From Shouchella clausii (GTDB lineage: Bacteria; Bacillota; Bacilli; Bacillales; Bacillaceae_D), in the NCBI RefSeq assembly GCF_001598215.1, contig NZ_BCXJ01000008.1, positions 19,386 through 83,385 on the forward strand: a stretch of DNA of 64,000 bases, in the 5' to 3' direction. The notes under the pieces are model-generated. The model ran no database searches. It was not told the origin of the DNA and worked only from the letters and a program-made list of their open reading frames with translations. Below, in pieces: positions 57,746 to 64,000 of the stretch. Each line of letters opens with the position of its first letter. Within the stretch, counting starts at the first letter, position 1. The position numbers and the translations under genes are program-made.

Positions 57746-57865
57746 CTAATTGAATATTTTTTTTTTAAGCTGTTCGACTGTTTTCTTTAATTCCGTGTAG
57801 TATGTTTTTTTGGATGAATCAACACCTGTTAAACGCGCAATCATCACTTGCTTATTATCCAACAT
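57746..57865 (-). CDS. Displaced N-terminal segment of the histidine kinase
   Basis: ATG at 57865 (GGTGGTGACTTCTG upstream) opens a 39-codon frame MLDNKQVMIARLTGVDSSKK then TYYTELKKTVEQLKKKIFN and stop. The sequence crosses a run of ten A on the minus strand (57766-57757). With eleven A the coiled coil would continue as KKKNIQLEIINEVMKSIKV into the kinase at 57728, giving one protein of about 547 residues. Either a base is missing, or the full protein is made by slippage on A10. Confidence 0.75.
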   Translation of the reverse strand: MLDNKQVMIARLTGVDSSKKTYYTELKKTVEQLKKKIFN

Positions 57866-57878
57866 CAGAAGTCACCAC

Positions 57879-59024
57879 CTATAAAACATGATTTAATACT
57901 TGTTTCACTTGCTCAACATCCATGTCACGGGGATTCGTAATCATACACGCATCTTCTAACGCCGCTTGGCTTATGTGATCAATCATTTCTGTTAACCCGA
58001 CTTGTTTAAACTTGGTTGGAATACCGATATCACAGGATAGTTCTTTAACGAATTCGATCGCAGCATTTCCTGCCTCTCGATCAGTCAATCCTCTTGTATC
58101 GACCCCTAAACATGTGGCTATGTCTAAAAATCGCTTAGGTGTTGCAATAAAATTAAAGTCCATCACATACGGCAAAAGAATCGCATTGATCTCTCCATGC
58201 GGCAAAGGGAACTTCCCTCCTATTGCATGTGAAATCGCATGCGCTGCCCCTAGGATCGCATTTGAGAAAGCAAGCCCTGCCTGTAAACTAGCCATTGCCA
58301 TCGCTTCCTTCGCCTCTTTATTTGTTTTTGAGGCAACAGAGGGGCGCAAATATTGAGCACACAAGGTGAGGGCATTTTTCGCTTGGACATCTGTAAGCGG
58401 AGTAGCCGCCACACTGACATAGGCCTCGACAGCATGCGTCAACACATCCATCCCAGTTGTAGCGGTTAGGCTGCTGTCTTTCGTTACAAGTGTGTAAGGA
58501 TCAATAATGGCGATATCGGGTACCAATGTTTTGGATACAATCGTCATTTTCTTTTTTCGAGTCGAATCAACAATGATTGAAAACTGCGATACCTCAGAAC
58601 CAGATCCTGCCGTTGTCATAATCATAATCATCGGGGGAAGAGGTTTTTTAATTTTATCAATCCCTTCATAATCACTAATCGCCCCTCCGTTCGTTGCAAG
58701 TATGGCAATCCCTTTCGCTACGTCTAACACACTTCCTCCGCCAATCCCTATAATCGCATCACACTCATGTTGAACAAACACTTGGCACCCTTGCTCAACG
58801 TCGCGATCTTTTGGGTCTATTGTCACATCGATAAACGTAGCAAATGGCAAATGAGACTCTTTGCAAAGATCCATTACTTTTTCTAGCCAGCCGGCATTGG
58901 CCACACCTTTATCACTAACAATCAATACTTTTCTCGCCCCAAGCCGCACGCAAGCGTCCCCTGCTTGCCTTATCGCGTTACTCCCAAAAATAATCTCTGG
59001 CGTTACAAATTTATTGATATTCAT
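57879..59024 (-). CDS. Iron-containing (group III) alcohol dehydrogenase
   Basis: 381 residues from an ATG at 59024 with AAGGAGATTGGG just upstream. A longer frame to 59099 has no ribosome site. The NAD motif IIGIGGGSVLDVAKGIAILA and the metal-binding residues in TGMDVLTHAVEAYVS, GAAHAISHAIGGKFPLPHGE (three His) are intact. Members oxidise ethanol, butanol or 1,3-propanediol. It lies 14 bases upstream of the kinase N-terminus, so enzyme, kinase and regulator probably form one operon. No -24/-12 promoter is seen before it. Confidence 0.93.
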   Translation of the reverse strand: MNINKFVTPEIIFGSNAIRQAGDACVRLGARKVLIVSDKGVANAGWLEKVMDLCKESHLPFATFIDVTIDPKDRDVEQGCQVFVQHECDAIIGIGGGSVLDVAKGIAILATNGGAISDYEGIDKIKKPLPPMIMIMTTAGSGSEVSQFSIIVDSTRKKKMTIVSKTLVPDIAIIDPYTLVTKDSSLTATTGMDVLTHAVEAYVSVAATPLTDVQAKNALTLCAQYLRPSVASKTNKEAKEAMAMASLQAGLAFSNAILGAAHAISHAIGGKFPLPHGEINAILLPYVMDFNFIATPKRFLDIATCLGVDTRGLTDREAGNAAIEFVKELSCDIGIPTKFKQVGLTEMIDHISQAALEDACMITNPRDMDVEQVKQVLNHVL

Positions 59025-59284
59025 CCCAATCTCCTTATGGAAGTTGATTCTTATAAATTTATAGATGCCGTTCTTAAATTCCTGCTTAATATTTTTCAAA
59101 TGCCTAAGCGGTTCAATCCTCTCGTGTTTTCTCTAGCTGAGCCCTATTTATAAATAGTGTGTATCGCTTCTTAGTTTTGCTTATAAGTACAATAATATGA
59201 TAGTAGAAACATCATGATATCTGTTTTCTTCATAAGAATTAAGTCCGTATAATTAGGAAAAAACAGGTTTCCTAAAAATACAAG

Positions 59285-59358
59285 GAGCCATTTTCAACAT
59301 CCTCTGTTAGATTGAAGTAGACAGACTACATCTGACAGGAGAGATGTTAAAATGGCTC
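59285..59358 (+). promoter_or_regulatory. RBS-sequestering hairpin at the 5' end of the IS256 remnant
   Basis: GAGCCATTTTCAACATCCTC (59285 on) is complementary to the segment ending GATGTTAAAATGGCTC (59343-59358). The arms, with small bulges, are 26 bases apart at most at the loop side. The transposase ribosome site (GGAGAG) and start codon lie in the 3' arm. Such foldback structures in other IS elements block translation from read-through transcripts. Confidence 0.6.
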
Positions 59359-59638
59359 AATACCAAATTAAAGTAGATCAGGAACTTTTGCAGCAAATAT
59401 TTACAGAAAATTCATAGGACACAGACACACCTAAGTTGCAGGAATCGGTATGAAACCAAGTGATATAAGCGCAGGAGACCGATCAAGTGATAGCTGATCG
59501 TTACAAACACACTGATGGGCGTTAATGGTTTCACAATGGCTCCTATCCCCGCAGCTAACAACTCGAGTAGGCACACTCACTTCTCCAAGTCCATGGTTTC
59601 AGAACTGGCCAGTAACTCGCCCCATTGTAGAGGCCTAG
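59352..59638 (+). pseudogene. Decayed, internally deleted IS256-family transposase
   Basis: ATG at 59352 gives MAQYQIKVDQELLQQIFTENS before a TAG. Beyond it, fragments of the same protein can be followed with several stops and shifts: DTDTPKLQESV, NQVI*AQETDQVIADRYKH, TDGR*WFHNGSYPR, VGTLT, then, after an internal deletion, FSKSMVSEL and PIVEA. These are in the order of IS256 (mutator-type) transposases, whose intact proteins are about 390 residues. No target duplication or clear terminal repeats are visible. Confidence 0.75.
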
Positions 59639-59643
59639 TAGCC

Positions 59644-59838
59644 TTACATAGATTTATCACTTTTTCCAAAAATTAATGAAACAATTAGGGTAAGCAAAAA
59701 TAATATTCCTATAAGTGATCCCCAGAATAAAATGGGGTCATCTGTAAAAATGTAGCCTGTTCTCACTAATAATCTGTGAATAATAAACGAGATAATAAAT
59801 ATAATAACATTTATGATACTTAATATAAGAGCTTTCAT
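59644..59838 (-). CDS. Small two-span membrane protein of the bacteriocin locus
   Basis: 64 residues, MKALILSIINVIIFIISFII for the first membrane segment and ILFWGSLIGILFLLTLIVSL for the second, with a basic tail. It starts 13 bases after the ABC ATPase stop and is the last gene of the locus. No family is recognised. A role in immunity or transport is inferred from position only. Its stop lies 6 bases from the IS256 remnant. Confidence 0.6.
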   Translation of the reverse strand: MKALILSIINVIIFIISFIIHRLLVRTGYIFTDDPILFWGSLIGILFLLTLIVSLIFGKSDKSM

Positions 59839-59851
59839 GTTAACCTTCTTT

Positions 59852-60475
59852 CTAAGATAACTTTATTATCCTGTCAGATTGCTTGGCAATATCCATATCA
59901 TGAGTTACGCATATAATTGTTTTACCGTCTCTTTGGATTTGCCGAAAGAGTGATACGATTAAATCCCTATTATATGTATCTAAATTCCCTGTCGGTTCGT
60001 CTGCAAAAATTACGGAACAGGGTTTTAATAATACTCTAGCCATCGCCACTCGTTGCTGTTCTCCACCACTTAGTTGAAAGATTTTCTTCTCTAATAAGGT
60101 TTCATCAAGTTGAACTTTTTCAAGAACGTTCGTATAGTCCCTTTCAGTCGTTTTTGATTCTCTAAATTTAGTGGATAATTTTAAGTTTTCTTTAACTGTT
60201 TTATTGTTCATTAAAACGTAATTCTGGAAGAGAAATCCGAGATGGTATCTTCTAAGATATTGTAATTCTTTTCCAGTTGGATTAAGTCTGTTAAGAACTG
60301 AAATTTTTCCTTTATCAAATGAATCAAGTAAACCCATGATGTTTAACAATGTAGTTTTACCACACCCACTTTCACCAACTATTGTAATAAATTCTTGAGA
60401 ATGGACTTTCAATGAAAAGTTCGAAAAGATCGTTCTTGAATTTAGGGTTTTGGTCATGTTGGTTAATTCAATCAT
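59852..60475 (-). CDS. ABC transporter ATPase, lactococcin 972 group
   Basis: 207 residues. Walker A TIVGESGCGKTTLLNIMGLL, Q-loop HLGFLFQNYVLM, signature FQLSGGEQQRVAMARVLL, Walker B VIFADEPTGNLDTYNRD and H-loop CVTHDMD. It is a short MacB/LolD-like ATPase that acts with the permease-like protein encoded upstream, with which it overlaps by 8 bases. In lactococcin 972-type loci this ATPase and its partner confer immunity and/or export. Codon and base composition are clearly more AT-rich than the core genes. Confidence 0.88.
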   Translation of the reverse strand: MIELTNMTKTLNSRTIFSNFSLKVHSQEFITIVGESGCGKTTLLNIMGLLDSFDKGKISVLNRLNPTGKELQYLRRYHLGFLFQNYVLMNNKTVKENLKLSTKFRESKTTERDYTNVLEKVQLDETLLEKKIFQLSGGEQQRVAMARVLLKPCSVIFADEPTGNLDTYNRDLIVSLFRQIQRDGKTIICVTHDMDIAKQSDRIIKLS

Positions 60476-62648
60476 TTTCTTCTCCCTTTAATATACTCCC
60501 TACATTTTTCCTTTGAAAACTTAGACAAATAATCACTAAAACAATAAGCTCAATTATCATCAAGAATGACATACTAATAACTATAAATATTGATTGGTCA
60601 AGTAAAAATGCTATTAGACCTGCTATGTATGTAGAAAAAAAAGTTGTTAAGAATAATTCTTTATTACGGTTCTTAAATGAATATCCGAATAGAAATTTTA
60701 GATAAAGATTGTACGCATTTTGATTATAAAAACACCATATTAGAATTGCTGTAAAAATTATAGACAGACTAATACATAAAAGAAGACCAATATTCTGCTG
60801 TAATATCCGTTGTTCTAAATAGAAAATGTAGTCTCCAAATTCTTGATAGATTGGTACAACAAAATTAACATAGTTTTGAGTATCTGTTTCCTCGAGTATA
60901 CTTATAATATTGTCATATGCGCTAGACTTATTTTCGTCAATAATAAAAACACTTGTTGTCATGAATGCAGCTATAGCGGACGTGTCAAACTCCCCGTCTA
61001 ACACTATTGCGATAGGATCATGAATATTATTTTGATTATTTTTTCCTGTACTAGAATTAAATGAAAAGTAATTTTGATTATTCTCCACGTATATTATATT
61101 AATTTCCAAGTCATTAATATCTGTTTCGTTAGGTGGTAGGTTAATTTCAAGATTATAAAAGTTATCAACCTCGACTTTTTGAAAATAGAATTCCTCAAGA
61201 TAGTTTTCTTTTATCTTGTTCTCATATATTGAATATTTCTTAGGAACTAAAATATTTAAGACATTTTGATCTTCTATAAATTGGTCATGTATAGATTTAT
61301 CCGAAACAGATGAAATCGGGTTAACATCTAAATAATTTTTATTAATAATAATTGATCTACCATTCGGAGAGTAAAATTCCTCTTCACCTACAGTATTTAA
61401 TTCATAGAAAAATTCTATATCTTCTTTTACAAAGTCCGCATCTGTATAATTTTCAGTGTAGATAAGAAGAGCATTTTTTTCTTTGTCCAGTAATGTATAA
61501 GTTTCAAATAAGGAGTCATTTAAACTCCTTTCAAATTGTCTGTTAATATCTCCAGGTAGTTTGATATTTAATCTATAAACATTCTCTGTTTTATTCCAAT
61601 GTAAATAATTTTCCAAACTGGTATTTAGTTGTTTTAAATTTTCGTAAGAAATAGAGGCAGTAACTAAAAGAATCATTGTGACCACAGTTTTAATTAAAAT
61701 TGAGGCAACTTTGTAATTTTTAAATGGGATAGCGCCTTTTATTCTAACACTTTCTTGACCTGATTGCAGAATTATCCGTACTGAGAACCACAAGGTAAAT
61801 GTGACTAATGTTAAGGAGGCACTCAACAATAGTGCAATAATCAAAACGTACATTATCCAAAAATGTAATTGATTAAATATTATCGTGAGTATAATAAATG
61901 ATATAATATATATAATTATTAAGTAAATATACGGTTTAATTAGATCACGGGTAAGCGAATTTAAAGATGATAGTGTTGAATAGCCCCAAATTTTATGAAG
62001 ATATATTTGAGAACGATTGCCGATTATGTAGTTAACTTGAACTAAAAAGTAAACAAAGAAGCTAAAAAAAGTAATCATTAGATATGTTTTATTTAAGTGA
62101 AAGAAATGATTTAAGTAGATTTCTTCTAATGTAATAGTCCCAAACTTAGATAAATCAGTTTTTAGTTTATCAGTTACATCTTTTTCGTCGCTAAACACCA
62201 TAAAATTATTAGATACGCCAGCATTTTTAATTTGATCAAAATTAAAGTATCTCACATCATAATTAGAAGGGGGAAAGGAAATTACCCCAACTTGAGCATT
62301 CAGTTGATGATCTTTGTTTGAGATAAATCCTTTTCCGGAAGGTAGCTTCCCGCTAACCAAATTTATCCTATTATCAGCCGTTAAATTAGTCGAATAAATA
62401 TTAATAGTTTGATCGTCAATGTACGTATACTGGGAAATATTAATGTTTTCTTCTTTTGAAAAATCAATTAGTGTATCTATAAATTCCTGTGAATCGTGTT
62501 CATTCATAGTAGTATCACTAAAATTAATTGTTAACTCATGAGTTGAATTAGCAAGAATTTTTTCAGCTTGGGATTTAAAATAAAAGTCAAAAACCAATAA
62601 ATTAAATGAGATGAAAAAAAGAAGAAAAGAAATGAATACTTTTTTCAA
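60468..62648 (-). CDS. Bacteriocin-associated integral membrane protein (DUF1430-type, permease-like)
   Basis: About 726 residues from a TTG at 62648 with GAGGG eight bases upstream. One N-terminal membrane segment is followed by an extracellular stretch of about 165 residues. A block of four membrane segments (about residues 190-345) comes next, then a second extracellular region of about 270 residues and three C-terminal segments. This layout is the one of the large membrane proteins that accompany lactococcin 972-like bacteriocins. It contains no cysteine-protease or ATPase motif. It lies 74 bases downstream of the bacteriocin stop, behind a strong hairpin. Confidence 0.82.
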   Translation of the reverse strand: MKKVFISFLLFFISFNLLVFDFYFKSQAEKILANSTHELTINFSDTTMNEHDSQEFIDTLIDFSKEENINISQYTYIDDQTINIYSTNLTADNRINLVSGKLPSGKGFISNKDHQLNAQVGVISFPPSNYDVRYFNFDQIKNAGVSNNFMVFSDEKDVTDKLKTDLSKFGTITLEEIYLNHFFHLNKTYLMITFFSFFVYFLVQVNYIIGNRSQIYLHKIWGYSTLSSLNSLTRDLIKPYIYLIIIYIISFIILTIIFNQLHFWIMYVLIIALLLSASLTLVTFTLWFSVRIILQSGQESVRIKGAIPFKNYKVASILIKTVVTMILLVTASISYENLKQLNTSLENYLHWNKTENVYRLNIKLPGDINRQFERSLNDSLFETYTLLDKEKNALLIYTENYTDADFVKEDIEFFYELNTVGEEEFYSPNGRSIIINKNYLDVNPISSVSDKSIHDQFIEDQNVLNILVPKKYSIYENKIKENYLEEFYFQKVEVDNFYNLEINLPPNETDINDLEINIIYVENNQNYFSFNSSTGKNNQNNIHDPIAIVLDGEFDTSAIAAFMTTSVFIIDENKSSAYDNIISILEETDTQNYVNFVVPIYQEFGDYIFYLEQRILQQNIGLLLCISLSIIFTAILIWCFYNQNAYNLYLKFLFGYSFKNRNKELFLTTFFSTYIAGLIAFLLDQSIFIVISMSFLMIIELIVLVIICLSFQRKNVGSILKGEEND

Positions 62649-62672
62649 AAACAAAACCCTCTTTGTATTTTT

Positions 62673-62701
62673 CAGACCGAATATAAATTATATTCGGTCT
62701 G
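62673..62701 (-). other. Perfect 13-bp hairpin between bacteriocin and permease genes
   Basis: CAGACCGAATATA/TATATTCGGTCTG with a 3-base loop. On the minus strand no T-run follows, so it is more likely an mRNA stabiliser or partial attenuator that lowers permease expression relative to the bacteriocin. On the plus strand it has TATATTTG after it. Confidence 0.6.
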
Positions 62702-62728
62702 ATATATTTGATTAATTAGTATTAATCA

Positions 62729-63175
62729 TTATTTAGGAATATTGCCATCGACACGTATATCCCAGTTTGCCTTATTCCCCCAAGGTGTTTGAATGATCTC
62801 CGACCTAGAAAATCCTCCAGTTTTACTTTTCCAAGGGCCCTGTTTGGTAGTGTTAGAGTTAGTTACAGATGATTTATGAATCCAAGACTTGTGGTCATAC
62901 TGAGCTATTAACATATTTCCTGAAAATGTTCGTTTAAAGACTCCCCCACCTGGATAAGTCGTCTTAGTAGCAAGAATAGACACTTCATCATCTTCATTAA
63001 ATTCAGTAACTACTTCCTCACTGTTATCATACCTTTCAATAATTGTATGTACATTTGTTTCTAGATCCAACTCTCCTGACATACTCTCAAGAGTTGAGGC
63101 TTGGGCTTCTTTGTCTACTGAGAATGCAAGAGTTCCAATAGCTAGGATGGCTAACAATAAATTCATCTTTTTCAT
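62729..63175 (-). CDS. Lactococcin 972-like bacteriocin precursor
   Basis: 148 residues, ATG with AGAGAGG eight bases upstream. A signal peptide KKMNLLLAILAIGTLAFSV ends with AQA/S near residue 26. An acidic segment (residues 27-66, with EEVVTEFNEDDEVS) precedes the mature-like domain YPGGGVFKRTFSGNMLIAQY, DHKSWIHKSSVTN, WKSKTGGFSRSE and WGNKANWDIRVDGNIPK. The GGG-x-F start, Y-x-H...H-x-SSVTN core and terminal GNKA-x-W follow the lactococcin 972 family, whose founder binds lipid II and blocks septum formation. The acidic pro-like region is unusually long. Confidence 0.82.
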   Translation of the reverse strand: MKKMNLLLAILAIGTLAFSVDKEAQASTLESMSGELDLETNVHTIIERYDNSEEVVTEFNEDDEVSILATKTTYPGGGVFKRTFSGNMLIAQYDHKSWIHKSSVTNSNTTKQGPWKSKTGGFSRSEIIQTPWGNKANWDIRVDGNIPK

Positions 63176-63474
63176 ACAAATACCTCTCTTTATTTTTTTT
63201 GTCTTTATGACACCTCCCTAAGAATATATCTTCTTCCCAAATAATCAAAGTATTTTTTTCTATATTTTATAAAAAATTTATAATTATATCTAGTTTAATG
63301 TTTTTCATGATGTTTACGAAAATGATCCCTGCGTCTCACAGGAGGACACGATGCTTTTCTGTGATGTCTATTCACGTAGTTATTTTATAGGCGCTTATCT
63401 CCATATACTCTTAATAAGCATTTAACTCTGCTTCTTCGAAGCAGTCGCTCTTTTGCTTCCTGCATAGAACAAAA

Positions 63475-63498
63475 AAAGACACCTATTCAGGTGTCTTT
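63475..63498 (-). terminator. Terminator of the rRNA operon
   Basis: A perfect 10-bp stem AAAGACACCT/AGGTGTCTTT with loop ATTC, then TTTTG on the minus strand, just after 5S rRNA. Confidence 0.93.
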
Positions 63499-63504
63499 GC
63501 TGTT

Positions 63505-63621
63505 GCCCGGCAACGTCCTACTCTCGCGGGAGGAAGCCTCCAACTACCATCGGCGCAAAAGAGCTTAACGGCCGTGTTCGGCATGGGAACGGGTGTGACC
63601 TCTTTGCCATTGTCACCGGAC
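63505..63621 (-). rRNA. rrf: 5S ribosomal RNA
   Basis: The minus strand reads TCCGGTGACAATGGCAAAGA, then GGTCACACCCGTTCCCATGC, CGAACACGG and, near the 3' end, GAGAGTAGGACGTTGCCGGG. The terminal stem CCGGTGAC/GTTGCCGG closes the molecule. Ends are placed within 1-3 bases. Confidence 0.97.
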
Positions 63622-63625
63622 CCTA

Positions 63626-63867
63626 CTTCAGATAAGCTTCGGATTTCTTCGTCCAGTTCGCGTCTCTCAGTCGGCCACGTACGTTTGGGTACGCTCCCTT
63701 CTTCGAGCACTCCTGTCCTCGAACTCCTCGCTTCTCTTCGTAGTTCTTTTTTGACTTCAGATAAGCGGCGAATCTCTTCGTCTCGTTCGTGATTCTTCTT
63801 CAGTCACGTACGTTTGTACGCTCCTTCAGTCGAACACTTCCGATCCTCGACCTTCTTGCTTCTCTTT
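63626..63867. repeat. Imperfect direct repeat in the 23S-5S spacer
   Basis: Two copies of about 112 bases (63626-63738 and 63755-63867, offset 129) share CTTCAGATAAGC, TCTTCGTC, CACGTACGTTTG, TACGCTC, the GATCCTCGA-like stretch and GCTTCTCTT. A third partial start CTTCAGATGCGGCGAA is at 63891. The copies contain no gene and may be precursor processing stems. Confidence 0.6.
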
Positions 63868-63981
63868 GTCAATCATTTCGCTTCAGATGCGGCGAAATTA
63901 CTTCATCTGCTCTGAAGGATATGGAAAGAATCGGTGATTCTTTCAAAACTAAATCCGAAATACTCAACTGTCAAGAATGTA

Positions 63982-64000
63982 TAGGATAAGTCCTCGACCG
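63982..64000 (-). rRNA. rrl: 23S ribosomal RNA, 3' tip only
   Basis: The last bases of the window read CGGTCGAGGACTTATCC on the minus strand, the usual 3' end of Bacillus 23S rRNA. The remainder lies beyond the window. The exact 3' end is approximate. Confidence 0.7.

Noticed and set aside
63574..63792. 72-codon ORF in the 5S/spacer region
   Set aside because: It reads through 5S rRNA and the spacer repeats in antisense; not a gene.

Overview
This window comes from an endospore-forming, low-GC Gram-positive bacterium of the Bacillaceae. The gene order largely matches the Bacillus subtilis csfB-tmk-holB-abrB-metS-ksgA-purR-glmU-mfd-divIC-yabR segment, which lies near the replication origin. 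Spore genes (spoVT, spoVG, sspF, yabG, yabP, yabQ, fin, csfB), their predicted sigma factor promoters and accessory alkaliphile-type genes point to a relative of Shouchella (Bacillus) clausii. That species call is inference from gene order and protein character, not from a search. Nearly all conserved genes are on the minus strand, so the chromosome reads from right to left.

Right end (64.0 to 50.5 kb): the 3' tip of a 23S rRNA, a repeat-bearing spacer, 5S rRNA and a terminator. An AT-rich island follows, with a lactococcin 972-type bacteriocin precursor, a large bacteriocin-associated membrane protein, an ABC ATPase and a small membrane protein. It ends at a decayed IS256-type transposase. 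Next is an alcohol-oxidation island: an iron alcohol dehydrogenase, a histidine kinase with a sigma-54-type response regulator, and an adh-aldh pair behind a clear -24/-12 promoter with an adjacent CcpA-like site. An HD-domain phosphohydrolase and csfB close this part.

Core block 1 (50.2 to 37.9 kb): yaaO, tmk, darA, holB, ricT, yabA, yabB, yazA, rsmI, then divergent abrB, an inserted NurA-HerA pair, and metS behind a methionine T-box. Accessory block (37.8 to 31.4 kb): an HTH regulator, a pectate lyase, an ABC-F ribosome-protection ATPase with a leader-peptide attenuator, a USP-like protein and a WG-repeat protein. Core block 2 (31.3 to 14.0 kb): tatD, yabE, rnmV, ksgA, yabG, veg, sspF, ispE, purR, yabJ, spoVG, glmU, prs, ctc, pth, fin, mfd, spoVT. 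A MurG paralogue flanked by two YIP1-type membrane proteins interrupts the order (11.5 to 13.9 kb). Then come yabM, yabN, rqcP, a HAD phosphatase, a 2-hydroxyacid dehydrogenase, a GNAT protein, a Fur-box-preceded ferredoxin-NADP reductase, a VTT membrane protein, yabP, yabQ, divIC, yabR, tRNA-Met and a citrate-type transporter cut by the window edge.

Points most worth a second look: the ABC-F leader ORF with a mutually exclusive terminator/antiterminator; the sigma-54/CcpA-controlled alcohol island; the lactococcin 972-like locus; a family of 70-130 bp inverted-end repeats placed at the 3' ends of minus-strand genes; the NurA-HerA pair; and three reading frames each broken by one missing base, two of them in homopolymer runs.
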